A stretch of DNA of 64,000 bases, taken from Blasia pusilla (lineage: Eukaryota; Marchantiophyta; Marchantiopsida; Blasiales). The translations under genes and the position numbers were made by a program. Under the pieces are notes generated by a model that had not been told where the DNA came from, made no database searches, and worked only from the letters and a program-made list of their open reading frames with translations. Within the stretch, counting starts at the first letter, position 1; each line of letters opens with the position of its first letter. Below are positions 45,612 through 57,613 of the stretch, piece by piece. The DNA lies in contig CM114271.1 of NCBI GenBank assembly GCA_050084515.1, positions 1,984,001-2,048,000 on the forward strand. The letters are read 5' to 3'.

Positions 45612-47290
45612 TGACGTGGACGGGATTTCTGAGCCGGCGTTTATTATCTCTACTTCATGTAAAGCAGTTGAAAGTCAGTGTGTTGGCCGTTTGAAAGACG
45701 TGCGTTTGGAGGCGCTTGATCTCGAAGCCCCTCCCCTCCTCGCGAGCCACACAGGAGATATCCTGGAGCTTCTCTTTGTCACGACGCCATACAAGGAATG
45801 CTCACACATCTGAAACTACGGATCGCTTTTTGGAAGATCTACGCTCATATACCGTGTTGTGACGATTCCTTTCTCAGTTAATTACCGTCGGTGTTGAGTA
45901 TGGAAATCCTAGCTACGTAGGACCGTCGAGATCGATGCGGAGGAAACAGAACCATGTGATTGAGAGATAGATAGACAGGTAGGTAGGTAGATATATGGAG
46001 ATGGATAGTTCGTCGAGTGGGACTGGGTGTTTGAGCTCTAGAGCGTTAGTTTTCTCCTCTAGATGCCAAAGGGCTTTGTCAATCTGATGTCCTCCGTGTG
46101 GGGACGGCCTCGGTGCTAGGAAGGACATCATCAGTCTGTTGTTAACCCACGAGTGCAAGCAAATTTGCACAGTCAGCCAGCTAGCTAGCAATGCAAGCAC
46201 CTTGAGTCGGAGAGAGATAGTGGACAGAACGTGCAGATTTGGATGATGGGGCAGAACGGACAGCAATTCATGTACAGGGTTCAGTGACCGTTGAAACTTG
46301 CATTAATACTAGTCCTCGTTCTTGGAGTCCAGTTACCTCATGAAATTGATTCCAACGCTGAATTGTCGAATTCTGTAAGCGAGCTGTAATTTTCTTTGAA
46401 GGTTCCTCTCTCTCTCTCTCATATATATATGATGGGAAAATTCTTTGTTTGTGAGTAAGTGCCGTGACTCTGGAGCTTCAGCAGATCTTTGCTAGTAGCA
46501 ACCAGTACTTACTTCATACCAGAACAAGAATCCTTGAGCGATCTAACGAAGGAATCTCGATTTGACCCACACAAGGCGCCTGCCACACGCGATGATTCAT
46601 TCATGAAGCACAGTGGATTCTCGCATACTACTCTCGCACCCACTTCAAATTTCTCTGCAGACAGCGGTGTTCAGTGCAACAGTAGTAGTAGTAGTAGTCG
46701 TATTAATAATAATACGTGTTTAGAAGTAAACCGTCCGTCGGTCGGGTCGCCTTGGTCCACCGTCCACCTGGCAAGAATAAGCGGATTACTACCACGGACG
46801 ATCTCCGGACACCGCTGCAGTCGCCTGTCGGAGGCATCCTTCCTCCCTCCCTCCCCGCTGTGCCCAGTAAACGCTTATTGGATCTTTCTCGTCAGGTCCT
46901 GTCGTGCCTCCAGCGGCACGACAATTGCAGGCACTGCACGTTTCTTCCCGATGATGCCTCGCGCTTGACACTGTCTTGACAGAGGAACTGAATGAACTCT
47001 TCGCCGGGAACTGCGCCGAGTAGTGTGAATCGCCTGCTCGTACCCGTTGTCATCCATGCATTCGTTGGGGGTCGCACACGCAGAAGATGCGCATCTCTTA
47101 ACACTCATGATTTGTTTTTTCGCACTGCCCGGGATTACTACTACCTCCAAACAAACAAACGAGGCTCTACGCCTTGCGAACGGGCTACACAGTTCCTAAT
47201 GCAACTAACTAACGCAAACACCAACTCAGCTAACTACAAGATTAATAGCCGAAGAAGACAAGATTAATAGCCCGAAGAATCATTATGCAT
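45612..47290. other. Mixed-composition DNA with microsatellites, no gene
   Basis: Simple repeats include GATA/GGTA (about 45963-45995), (TC)n(AT)n (46407-46430) and (AGT)n (46681-46699). Overlapping short frames on both strands at 46489-47267 are not convincing genes. Confidence 0.4.
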
Positions 47291-49488
47291 TTTTTATTTT
47301 TCTTTTGAGACGTTATCACTTTTCTTTGTCGTAGTTTCATTTTTATAATAAAGTGGATTATAATTCTTCGGGTCCTTAAATAAGTTTAGGGTTGTCGCCG
47401 TCCTCTTTTGTAAGTCCTTTCTACAAATATGATATTTTTTCGACATTAAAAGTTACATGTGTGACTCTATAGAGAATAGACGTACGAGTCCTCTATCCAG
47501 TTCTCGGTCTTTTGCGAGGGGCTATCTAAGCTAAGTAGAGCCTCTACTAGTTATCTATTTTCTCTATTAGTGTAAATTCCAACCACCATTTTGCCACGGT
47601 TTTCTCCTTTTGGCCACTTAGGATACATGCGTTCATATTTAAATTTGGATCTTATGTTGCCATTTGGGATGAGAACATACGTGTGTTCATATATTGTTTG
47701 TAAGTATTTGTATTTCTCTAATTTTTTCCATTAGATCCAACTCTGATCATCATTTTTCCATAGACTTGTGAGAATAGACTCGTGTTCATATTGTATTTGG
47801 ATGTATTTATCAAAGGATTAATACTTGTGTTATACTTATGAACTTTCCCAATTTCTCCACCGTGTTAGTGTTCTCCGAACATATTCCTCTATAAGACTCT
47901 AAACCAGGGGTTCATATTTTTACCATCCTCATCCACCATAAAAGAGTAAATTTTAAATATAAAAAAACTCTTTTTACAACGGCAGTAGAAAAATCTCATT
48001 AAAAATGACTAATCTATGTCCCTTACTAGTCTTTTCGAATCTACGTCCTTTCGTGGAACATAAATAATAGACATAACACCATGATCTACTCCACCAGGCC
48101 TGGGCAGCCAGACTAGTTATTTTCTTCATCTGACCAAACCCTTCAACGACATTCACGCTGCCCAGCCCAGAGGGAGTCCAGCGATGGCAGAGCGGTGGCA
48201 GATGCTATTGCGGTCATGGGGGTCCACATTGCTGACCGCGGCAGTTCTGGTTCGGTCGTCCATGAGTTTAGGGTGGTTCGGCGAGTCCGTTCTTCACTGA
48301 CGAAACGATAATCGCTAACCATGCTCTGAGCCTACTACTGTAGCCCTACTGCAGTAGGTCTGCCCCTGCTTCCCAACAGCCCTGGGAGGGAAGCTAGGAC
48401 TGCGTGATTAGGGGTCCACCAAGTACAGTACGTGGTAGTCCGGGGACTTTGGGAACCGAGTCCTGAGCTTTGACTAAGCGGATTACAGATTCACAGAGTG
48501 TGAGAGTAAAGTATGGACTTTGAAAATTTAAACGATATGACATTCCGTTAACGGAATCTAGATCAGTCCAGGGCTAAATCTCTGATTCTCTGAATATATA
48601 CGAATATATTCCCACCGTTCGCTCTTTCAGTCGAAGTTTCTAAGGACTTCGAGGAACGCGGGGACGATTCCCAATGATGGCCAACGAGCGATCGGATTTC
48701 ACGAATCGTTGCCACGTGGCCCACGTCGTTATGGGTTTCCTGATGTCGTACTTACACAAGTACATGGATGACTGGGGTGTCAAAATACGTATATAAATGC
48801 TTTCATCCTAGTTGATGATTGTTGGCTATATATGCTACTTTTTGGAAATATCTCTTGTAAGGTTAGGTTTTGTCTTCCTACTTCCGTAGAGGCCATTTTT
48901 TTAAATGTATTTTTACTTCTAATCAAACTAGTGTGGGGTCTCCCACATACAATATATGGGTTCGGGAAGAAGGTTCAGACCTGAGATTGGGAAGAGGGTT
49001 TAGAGGGACGGAAGACTAACGCAGCGGGAAGAAATTCTTGGAGACAACAAGAAATTAGGGCAATACGAGAAACTCCCGGTTGAGAAATCAGGGCCATACG
49101 AGAAACTTCGGGACACTAACATGCCAAACACGAAACTTCATTTCTTGGGAAGAACTTCCGGAGAAGACATACAACACGAGAGGAAAAATCCTGGAGCCTA
49201 ATTAATACTCACACAAGGGAGTAATTAGTTTAGAAAGCAAAAAATCATTGTACGCCCAGAATTTCACATTGTATCTCATCGTATGGATGAGGAATCTGCA
49301 AAATAATCTGTATTCTGCAACCTTTGCACTTGGGGCTCGACTATAGTAGAGGTCGTAAATAAAAAAAGTTGGAGAAAAAGATGAGTTCCCAAATAACAGA
49401 ATAGCAAGGGCTTATTCCATTTGGCGTGCATGACATGGAAGGTTTTCACAATAACAACATTTTCAACAAAACCTACTTTCAGGGTAAA
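47291..49488. other. AT-rich intergenic DNA, no gene
   Basis: Nothing coding recognised. A CCACGTGGCCCACGTC stretch near 48711 contains a G-box-like CACGTG, but no gene follows it closely. Confidence 0.45.
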
Positions 49489-49505
49489 TCAGTGAGTTTT
49501 CAATT

Positions 49506-50370
49506 GTGGTTCGACCATTAAGACCCCTCTCTCCGTCGATTCCGAATGTGGACTCAATGGCACTTTTAGAAGTTCTTCACTCCCCTTCAAGGCCTTCAAG
49601 TGGTAATGCACCATCTTTTGTGGAAGACTATACAAAGGATCTTCATTTCGAACTTGACAAGGAATTTTCACGAAGGCATTTCTTGAAACTCCTCGCTTAT
49701 CAGCAAGTGGGCTATCAGACATAGAATGCTCAAAAACTATGTCTAATAGCCCACTTGAGGAATGAGGTCCTTTTAAAAGATATCGATATAGAATGGCTTC
49801 ATTTGTTACCTCATGTAGGGGATCCCCAAGTACGTGGCTTATGGGATTCTTTTGAATCTCTCGTAACATTTTCTAAATCGTCTATTCTACCTACTTTGCA
49901 CTTGTCCTCCCATTTCATAGTTCTTATATTGGCTGGCCTCTTTTCATATTTCCATCATGGCAACTTTCGGTCAATTTTTTTTACCAATATATTTGAGGGA
50001 GATGATTATGTCTTGGCTTCACAACAAACTATCTTGCCTACTTCTTTTGGAGGTGTAGAGCTTTCTTTCACAATCGCATCGTTGCTATTAGCTATTATGG
50101 GGAGGTGGGCTTTGGTTGCCTTGATTATGACTTCAAGGTTTCTCTAAGGAGATGGACCTATCTGAATGGATGATGTGGCCCATATGGAAGAGAGGGATCT
50201 ATTATTCCAATGATAGCAAAGATATCTCTGAGCTCTTCTTCCACTCGCTACACAAAAATTCCACCCCTCTCAAAAATTTGATTATAGAAGGGCTTGATCA
50301 ACTTCAAGATTTTATCTCCAATATCTCCAAGAATTTGCACCAAATCAACTTTTCTACCATTATCTTTTAG
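49506..50370 (+). pseudogene. Decayed coding remnant of unknown origin
   Basis: Three consecutive plus-strand frames (49506-49724, 49755-50147, 50152-50370) have protein-like composition. One carries LPTSFGGVELSFTIASLLLA followed by GRWALVALIMTSRFL, faintly like the GG.GL segment near the end of some plant non-LTR reverse transcriptase proteins. Other phrases (LHFELDKEFSRRHFLKLLAY) are unfamiliar. The minus strand also has a 126-residue frame over the first part (49489-49869). I cannot assign a family. A 20-bp inverted repeat (49705-49756) interrupts it. Confidence 0.3.
49705..49756. repeat. 20-bp near-perfect inverted repeat
   Basis: AAGTGGGCTATCAGACATAG (49705-49724) pairs with CTATGTCTAATAGCCCACTT (49737-49756) with one mismatch across a 12-nt loop. 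Confidence 0.85.
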
Positions 50371-51938
50371 GCATCCTCTTACACTCATCAAGCTTATCTA
50401 CGTTCAAGTACGGGGTAGGAGCAAGGATATGACTTAATGCAAATCCTCTTAGTCTTATGTTCCATCTTCTAAAAAGTATATTCTCAATAGTTCTACGGTT
50501 ACTCATTGGAGTTCTTCATCATTTTCTTCTAGGTGTGTCAAATTGTGTATGAGAGAATTTTGAAATTAGAATTCTACTTCTCTAAGATCTCATTTTTAAA
50601 ACTTTAAAAGCATAGAAAGATAGCAAATCCCAACAAGATCTTCCATTAAAACATGTATGTGAGGGTAATCACTTATAAACATAAAAGAGCAAATCTGAAA
50701 TAGATTGCATGCAAAGCTAGTCTGCAACTTCTATTGAGAAGTGAGTGCTTGCTTGTGCACAACACCACCTTATTAGAATATACAAGACCTGAAGAGATGT
50801 GGTTGAAACCAAGATGCAAGAGTATGTGGTAGATTGGTTCTTGGAGCATTCTCCACACCAATTCACATTCCTTCTTAATAAATCAAGGCACCAACCGAGG
50901 TTCACGTATGTAGGAGCTAATCTCAAGATACATTGCCTAAGAGGACAAGAGTAGAAGTAAATAAAAAAAGTAGGAGAGAGAAAGAGAGAGTTTCCTTGAA
51001 AGGGCCAATATTAGGGACCACTACATGGTGAGGCAAGGTGGAAGGGCCAACACAATAGGAGCATGCCGGCACACCAGGTAGGGCCAACACATCAAGCTAG
51101 TAGAATAAGGATAGACCAACCCATTATAAGCACATTTAATATGATTGAACTAACAAGAATAGTTAAGAAATAACCACTAATCTAACTAAAGTGAGAGAAT
51201 TATAACCAGGCTAGGGTAAACTTCCAACCATAGTTTGCAAAACTTACCACAGTTTAAAACTAAATGGAGGAAGGATTATAATAGAAGACAATTTTATATG
51301 AAAATTGGGAACCCATTGATACAGAGATTATCCACATTCTATGATATGCACATGATGGAGAACGAAAGGCGACCGACGATATCAAAGAGGCTATAGTAGT
51401 AGTGGCTCATACTGCAAGATACATTGTTGCCGGTATGTTGGACAAGAGAAACTATATGTCTTACTTTCTACTACACAAAAAGATTTTTTTTTTAATAGTT
51501 AATCTTGTTATATCATGAGGTGGCCTTTGTCTATTGGATGATGTGGTGGGTTTCTGATCTAAGACGCTAACGTTTAGACTTGGTGTGTCAAGATGGACAT
51601 TATAAAGGTTCTACGACCGAAGAAACAACAAGAATCAAGGAACTAAGTTATGTGGTAAGATATGCGATCAATATGTTTATCCTTTTTGTAGTGTGAGTTT
51701 TTGGGCATTTAAATGTGTCTTTTGATACTTTCTTAAAAACATATGCTCCACCATGCTCTTAAAAAATCATCAACTTGCCTCTTCTTGTAGTCCCTCTCTA
51801 TCCGTTATCTTTGCTTATTTTCTTACAAAGGATCTCGATGCTACTACAATGTGCAAAAATATTGTAGTTGATATTACGCCATAATGGTTGGTGGCCACTC
51901 ATCTTGTTTTCCATTCAAGTTTGACCAACCACTTGCAT
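50371..51938. other. AT-rich intergenic DNA, no gene
   Basis: No coding or repeat feature supported. Confidence 0.45.
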
Positions 51939-51986
51939 TTATGTCACATTTGTTTCAATCAATAGGTTGAAACAAATGTGACATAA
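51939..51986. repeat. Perfect hairpin H1 (20-bp stem)
   Basis: Arms 51939-51958 and 51967-51986 are perfect inverse complements (TTATGTCACATTTGTTTCAA and TTGAAACAAATGTGACATAA) with an 8-nt loop. It is directly followed by hairpin H2. Confidence 0.95.
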
Positions 51987-52025
51987 CAACTCAACAAGCT
52001 ACGCAATTAGTAGCTTGTTGAGTTG
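51987..52025. repeat. Perfect hairpin H2 (16-bp stem)
   Basis: Arms 51987-52002 (CAACTCAACAAGCTAC) and 52010-52025 (GTAGCTTGTTGAGTTG) pair perfectly with a 7-nt loop. It abuts H1 with no gap. Confidence 0.95.
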
Positions 52026-52046
52026 GTTTTTGTCTTGGCTTGTTGC

Positions 52047-52096
52047 ACAAATAAAGGCAACAATATCCGTCTTGGGATATTGTTGCCTTTATTTGT
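52047..52096. repeat. Perfect hairpin H3 (22-bp stem)
   Basis: Arms 52047-52068 and 52075-52096 pair perfectly over 22 bp (core AAAGGCAACAATATCC / GGATATTGTTGCCTTT) with a 6-nt loop GTCTTG. It lies 21 bp after H2. Confidence 0.95.
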
Positions 52097-52899
52097 CCTC
52101 TTTTGAGGTTTTTTTATATAATGAAGTGGATTTTGGGAATTCAAAGAGTTAATGAATTTTAAAACCATCCAAGGAAAAAGGGCAAGAGGATCCCTCTAAC
52201 CCCTTTAACAAGGCACCCCACAAAACTTTGTGGTGGAATGTGTATCCATTCAATTGGTTGTAACAAATTAAGAAATTAGGAATCGATGCAAGAAGTTTTT
52301 TTTTGTTTCAACAGTGAAGGTGCCCACAAGGCTGGTTGTTGATAGTTATTATCAAATATCAAGAACATTAATATTTGATATGATTTTATTTTTCATTAGT
52401 CCTATCTCTTGATAATACATACTAATGTTAATATGTTGAACATGATTTTAGAGATAAAAAATCAAACAAAATATTTTGTGCTAAACTAAACATTGCCACA
52501 CACCATACATCCACACATAAACTAACAATCAACAAAATATATTGGACATCACATCAATATATACACCATCACAATAGAGGCCATACTATGAAAATTAGTT
52601 AGGAAATATAATGCTATTTAAGTCACTTGATAACAATCAAGCCAAATCCACCCTTAACATGAGAGAATCCAAGTCTAATGCTCCATTGGAAGTACACTTC
52701 CCTAGCCTATGCATGGTTGGAAGGCTCAATTGTTGAAAGATCAGCCTCTCCAAGCCTCCCCTTGAGTTATACCTATCTCTAAGCCTCCAAGGAGGTGAAT
52801 ATGCACACAAATTACCCAAATTAAACCTTTCAACAAGACACTAATTGTGTCAACCCTCATGACTTATGCTAATATGAATAATCAAAAATCTAGTGGGGC
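52097..52899. other. AT-rich intergenic DNA, no gene
   Basis: A weaker inverted repeat (ATCAAATAT / ATATTTGAT near 52353-52380) is visible. No coding sequence recognised. Confidence 0.45.
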
Positions 52900-53350
52900 T
52901 CTTACTAAGATGGAAATGCGTGAGGCATGAGTTACCATAGCGAGAGGCGAGCCTAAATGGAACTCTTAAATGCTAATGGTTGTGACTTGAAAGATCATGA
53001 CCAAACGAAGGGTGGAACTTGAGAAGAGCTCAAGTCTCATAAGAGTTGGAATCCAAGGAGGTTGCAACCTAGCTTGGAATATAATTGAGCACTTAGTGAT
53101 TCTCTATATTATGAAGATCATGGCAGTTTGACCCAAGATGAGTTTGTGATGAATAAGGAGGCATTAAAAATCTTGTGATGAACTCATTCTTATGCACCAA
53201 AGATCAAACAAATATAGAAAATAAATATTGAAATATGCCCAAATGTATGGAATGATAGTTTGGGTTGAAGGACACAAGTAAAGCCCAGAGAGATACTTTG
53301 GAAGAAAGAGGAGTAAAAAACTCTACAACTATATATAAGGGTCTCTAAGG
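52900..53350 (+). repeat. Dispersed LTR-like repeat, copy 2
   Basis: It aligns with 16780-17300 in the same orientation (GATGGAAATGCGTGAGGCAT, CATGACCAAACGAAGGGTGG, AGGTTGCAACCTAGCTTGGA). It is probably an old LTR fragment, and its boundaries are approximate. Confidence 0.45.
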
Positions 53351-53704
53351 GATTTTGAAGCATAAATACTACCACTACTACATTTTGTAGCCATTTGCAA
53401 GTCGCGGGAGGTGCACCTTAACTTTAGTCATAGTACTAGTAGAGCAACACTAAACTTACAAACTTGAGACTTGGACTCACACATTGTGAGTGCCATGCGA
53501 CTCGAAAGTTTTGTTTTCTCACACTTTTAGTTAATCGATATCTTAGTTTGGTCATAGTAGGCTTACAACAAAGTTGTAATTGATAAGTAAAGTTATTCGT
53601 GGCTCTGCATCTTGTTCATGAGCCTTTTGCAAGTTAGACTTGCAAAAAGGGTAGGAATGGGGTATGTTTATGAGTCGTATTTTGGTAGGACTATTACTTT
53701 GCAA

Positions 53705-53819
53705 AAATAAGATGTATCATACGCATACACATCGCTACAAAACATACACACAAACCGGCACGATCCCATGCTAACTCATGGCATCCAAACAACGAGACAA
53801 AAGTACCAAAATATCTCCT
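53705..53819 (-). repeat. LTR-associated segment A' (minus-strand element)
   Basis: The inverse of segment A', with CCCATGCTAACTCATGGCAT and CCAAAATATCTCC. It lies at the outer side of B relative to Pol. Confidence 0.75.
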
Positions 53820-54323
53820 AAATCAAGATCCAATCTCTCTCAACACCATAGCTCTCAAATATGTGCACTCTCACATGTCTCTCTCAATATCAAACCAAAC
53901 CCACTCTCCTAATGAGAGGCTTGGGTTACACACACAAGACAATCAAGACCATAGCTCCGCCGCCTCATGCCAAGAGGTTCAACAAAGAGAGAATGATCTC
54001 TCAAGCTCTCTCTCCTTGAGGTATATCCCTCCCCTCTCCCAAGATCTCTCTATGGTAACCTATGCTCCAAAGTCACATCCTTGGCTCTTGATCTGATGTA
54101 GGAGGTGAAGGGCCACTAACCAAAAATATAAAGACGACCATATACTCAAAATGGAACTTACCTAAAATAGTAAGTTTCTTAATATGGCTCCAAATGAGCC
54201 GAAACAAAGGAGAAACTACTCTCTCAGGTTTCCTGGGGCCTCAATAGGTCATCCTCAACCTCATGAATCTGTCCTCCACTACTCGCAAAGGCGCTCTAGT
54301 AGATCTCACCGATCTATCCTAAA
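53820..54323 (-). repeat. LTR-like segment B (minus-strand element)
   Basis: The inverse of 27536-28045 and 19617-20122. It includes CTCCTAATGAGAGGCTTGGG, TTCAACAAAGAGAGAATGA and ATCTATCCTAA. Confidence 0.8.
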
Positions 54324-54463
54324 AGACATGATAGATGTTGTGCGCTTACACATCGCTACATAACATATATCGCTGTCACCGAACACACACATAAACACGC
54401 ACAATCCCATGCTAACTCATGGCATCCAAAAAATGAGACAAGAAGTACCAAAATATCTCCAAT
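54324..54463 (-). repeat. LTR-associated segment A (minus-strand element)
   Basis: The inverse of segment A, closest to Pol, ending AGTACCAAAATATCTCCAAT. The Pol-A-B-A' order matches the plus-strand copy exactly. Confidence 0.78.
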
Positions 54464-54649
54464 CGCCCCCCTAGCTGGTGGTTAGGTCCCTCTAACTCCA
54501 AATAGCCATCTATCCCTACCAACCATGACATACATCTCTCGGACGCTAAGAGCAAGAAGGCCGGGTGCTCATATGGCCCCATCGTTAGTCGCCTTCTTGT
54601 CATCCATATCACAGACACAAGTTGGAATGTAGAATTATCTACTCTATGT

Positions 54650-54784
54650 ACATGTGGGACACATTCATCGTCCTTGAGGAACCCTAGTGAGAGATGGCGT
54701 CAAGCATGCCATATGCCATCCTCTCGAACATCCATCATAGACTAGCATAGTGGATGCACCACGGGCAGAACCACACAACATACA
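54650..54784 (-). CDS. PHD finger at the C-terminus of Pol (copy 2)
   Basis: The C4HC3 order matches copy 3: CMLC, then LVYDGC (third Cys changed to Tyr), GWHMAC, and a final CPTC. It follows WKDHVRNCVRCHLPNIDS of the integrase C-terminal stretch. One stop (TGA) replaces the Trp that precedes the last Cys pair; copy 3 keeps that Trp but has its stop one codon earlier. Since the two copies are broken at different codons, the intact ancestor encoded an unbroken finger. Confidence 0.86.
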
Positions 54785-54999
54785 TCGTAAGCCTGCAGGA
54801 ACTACTGCTAAGCTTGGATCAACTGTACTGTCAATGTTTGGAAGGTGACACCGCACACAATTACGGACATGGTCCTTCCAATAAGAGAACACCTGATTCC
54901 AAAACCTCACGCATTCTCAAAATGGTGCGCCCTGCAATCACATCCAATATTGTGAGTGCCATCTGCTGCAAGTAGACATAGTCTCCTTGATGAAACCTC

Positions 55000-55900
55000 C
55001 GGATAGTCGATAACTATCCCCTCGAACAGTTGCATAGCTCAATGTATCCCGATACCGCACAATCGCCAAGTTCTCAAATGTCATGGGCATCACTCTCCAG
55101 AATAACTCAACCCTCTATGAATATGCTCTCATCCATACATCACGATCATCAAGGTTCAATACCTCACCAACATATCGACAAATGGCCGTAGGTAAATCTG
55201 GCTCATGGCTATAAAGCAGCAAATACGGTGAGAAAGACGCTAAGGATGCATGCCTGCTAAATCTGTATCCCATCGCCAACCACGGCAACTGAAGGTCTCA
55301 ATCTTGTCAGTGACCTCTTTGCAAGGCATACTTGCGTAATCCTCTCTTCACGGTCTGCACAACCCTCTCCGCTAGTCCATCCGCCTCAGAATGATCTCGC
55401 AAAGGGGTGCGGTGGTCGATCAGTGCTTGATCACACAAGGCCTAAAACTCCCCGCAAAAATCTGTACCCTGGTCTGTCAACACCTCAACTGGTGCACCGT
55501 AATGACTGAGCACTTGATCAAGGAAGGCATACACTACTCCCTCACTCGCTTTGTCAGACAATGCCACCAACTCTATCCACTTCGAGAAGTGCTCGACCAT
55601 CACCAACACATAATGACTATGGCGCTCTATCAAAGGCAAAGGTCATGCAAAATCCAAACTCCATCTATAACCTAAACCCATGATCGGAAGTGGATGCAAC
55701 TGTGGAGTTGGAGCATTGAACGATGCTCGAACTCGATCACACACAATGCATCTGGTAACAAAGTGTTGAACGTCAGTCTGCATGCCTCGCCATTAATATT
55801 GAATCTGGAGCAAGATGTACGTCCGCTTCACTCCAACATGATCCAACTCCTTGTGGGTATGACGCATCCTACATGTAGTGTCCTACATGTAGGATGAGGA
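55000..55900 (-). CDS. Integrase core and C-terminal region (copy 2)
   Basis: The catalytic triad is intact by residue. Asp lies in WSLDFA (near 55655), Asp in LTDQGTDF (about 55450-55475), and Glu in SEADGLAERVVQTVKRGL (about 55370-55400). This supplies the Glu region missing from copy 3. Downstream phrases YLLLYSHEPDLPTAICRYVG and VMPMTFENLAIVRYRDTL belong to the family C-terminal part. Stops occur after the second Asp region and between the later segments, so the protein is not made intact. The zinc-binding part is disturbed by the short palindromic expansion at 55866-55948. Confidence 0.78.
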
Positions 55901-55948
55901 CACTACATCCTACATGTAGTGTAGGATGAGGGCACTACATGTGTCCCC
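55866..55948. repeat. Palindromic CTACATGTAG expansion within Pol
   Basis: The 10-bp palindrome CTACATGTAG and flanking words (GTGTCC, GGATGAGG, GGACACTACAT) recur three or four times in alternating orientation. Copy 3 lacks it at the equivalent place (near 25790-25850), so it arose within this copy. Confidence 0.8.
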
Positions 55949-55968
55949 TCCCACCGAAATCGTCTGGC

Positions 55969-56616
55969 TCACTGTAGGATTGAATCCCGCTCTCTAGCAC
56001 TCACTGCGCTCACGACGCTACCAGTACGTAGGTACTCCAAGACCACTCCATCGTCGTGAATGTCTCGGCCACCTGTTGTCTCCTCACCGGCCTCTGGATC
56101 TAAGGACTCTCCATCAGACCTTGCCATCGAATTCTCAGCAATTTGGCTCTCCATATCCAACAAGCCCAAATAGGCTAACGCATGCCATCTTGGCACCAAC
56201 TCCTCATCACTCTCACCATGCCAACGAGCTCTAATCACATCTTGCTGACTCGGGCATGGGTTTTGGCTCAAAACATCTGCATCCTGGTTGAACATCCCAG
56301 GTCTATGCACCACTTGGAAGTCATACTCCTGCAACAAAAGATCCAACCTCGCAAGCTTCCCTGTAAGCTTCTTGGACTCCATCAACCACTTAAATGGTTG
56401 GTGATCACTAATGATGATAAAGGGATTTCCGAATAGATAACATCTCAAATGTGCAACAACCCACACTGCAACCAAGCACTCACCCTCATACAAGCTATAC
56501 TTTGCCTCTACAACCTTTTTTGAGCGACTAGCGTAAGCCACCATGAACTCCCTACCATCATCGTCATGTTGGGTGAGCACGGCTTCAAGCCCCAACATGC
56601 TCCAATCGATATGCAA
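55969..56616 (-). CDS. RNase H domain (copy 2)
   Basis: An uninterrupted 215-residue frame starting at HIDWSMLGLEAVLTQHDDDG. The catalytic Asp, the Glu in YEGECLVAVWVVAH and the Asp in FIIISDHQPFKWLMES are present, so all expected acidic residues remain. It continues LDLLLQEYDFQVVHRPGMFN, the conserved RNase H end, and then into the linker before integrase. This is the best preserved domain of the family in the window. Confidence 0.88.
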   Translation of the reverse strand: MHIDWSMLGLEAVLTQHDDDGREFMVAYASRSKKVVEAKYSLYEGECLVAVWVVAHLRCYLFGNPFIIISDHQPFKWLMESKKLTGKLARLDLLLQEYDFQVVHRPGMFNQDADVLSQNPCPSQQDVIRARWHGESDEELVPRWHALAYLGLLDMESQIAENSMARSDGESLDPEAGEETTGGRDIHDDGVVLEYLRTGSVVSAVSARERDSILQ

Positions 56617-56905
56617 TCGAAAGGACGCCCCTTGATCGATCTCCTCAATATGGGCACGGACGTCAATCTATCCTTGAGCATCTAAAATTCTCTCTCTTGC
56701 TCATTCCCCTAGTGCCACTCCTAATCCACTTTGGTCAGCAAGGTCAGCGGCTTTGCAACCGAGCTGAAACCCTTGACGTACTGTCAATAGAAGCTCGCCA
56801 ATCCAAAATCGACTCACATTTGTATAGGGTGGAATGCGTGAAATAGCCTCTACCTTTGTCTACTACACACAAAGGCCACCTGGATATATTGTATGACCCA
56901 AGTAC

Positions 56906-57613
56906 TCAATCTGGTCGTAGAAGAACTCGGCACTTGCCTGGATGTAGCTTCACCCCATGTAATTGCAATCGTCGGAACACCTCCTCTAGATGTCGCTCAT
57001 GCTCCTCAACCGTGGCACTAAAGATTATGATGTCATCAATATAACACCTAGCAAAATCCAGACCTACCAAGATCCTATCCATGATCCTATGAAACTCATC
57101 CGGGGCATTCTTTAATCCAAATGGTAAGAACCGCCACTGGTACAAGCAATCCTTCTCGTGAGGATCGATGCCCCAAAATGCCGTCTTCTGCCTGTCCTAC
57201 AATCTGATAGGAAATTGATGATATCCGGCTCAAAGATCTAACAAATTGAAGACCTTTGCATGCCCAATAGCATCAAATATCTCCTCAAGAGTGGGCATGG
57301 CATACCTATCCGACTTCATCTGCCGATTGATAGGTCGGTAATCTCCACACATCCGCCTATCCATCCAGTTTCCATGCACATCCTTCTAGGCGGGCATGAT
57401 AGTGGGAGATGCATACTCTCCATGCAACATCTCCACTAGTCCTGCTCCAACCAAGTCATGGCTCCTACTGTGAATCAGAGCCCTCTCCATGTCACTGTAC
57501 CTGTAGGGTCGTCGGAAGATTGGCGTGTCACTCGACAACTCAATGCAGATCCTTAGACCCTTCAGCGTACCCAAATCATGCATACTAAATGCAAAATAGC
57601 TCCTATAGCTCAT
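56906..57613 (-). CDS. Reverse transcriptase domain (copy 2)
   Basis: RT entry SSDTPIFRRPYRYSDMERAL lies at about 57495-57555. Later phrases in order are MCGDYRPINRQMKSDRYAMP, FRRQK-type palm sequences, YQWRFLPFGLKNAPDEFHRI and CYIDDIIIFSA, with the YIDD catalytic box at about 57035. RHLEEVFRRLQLHGVKLHPG follows. Stops after PTIMPA, LLDL and PIRL break the frame. It copies element RNA into DNA. Motif order is that of Ty3/gypsy chromovirus-like Pol. Confidence 0.85.

Noticed and set aside
46489-47267. Overlapping short frames on both strands as a small gene cluster
   Set aside because: No motif, and frames on both strands compete; they coincide with trinucleotide repeats and mixed-composition DNA.
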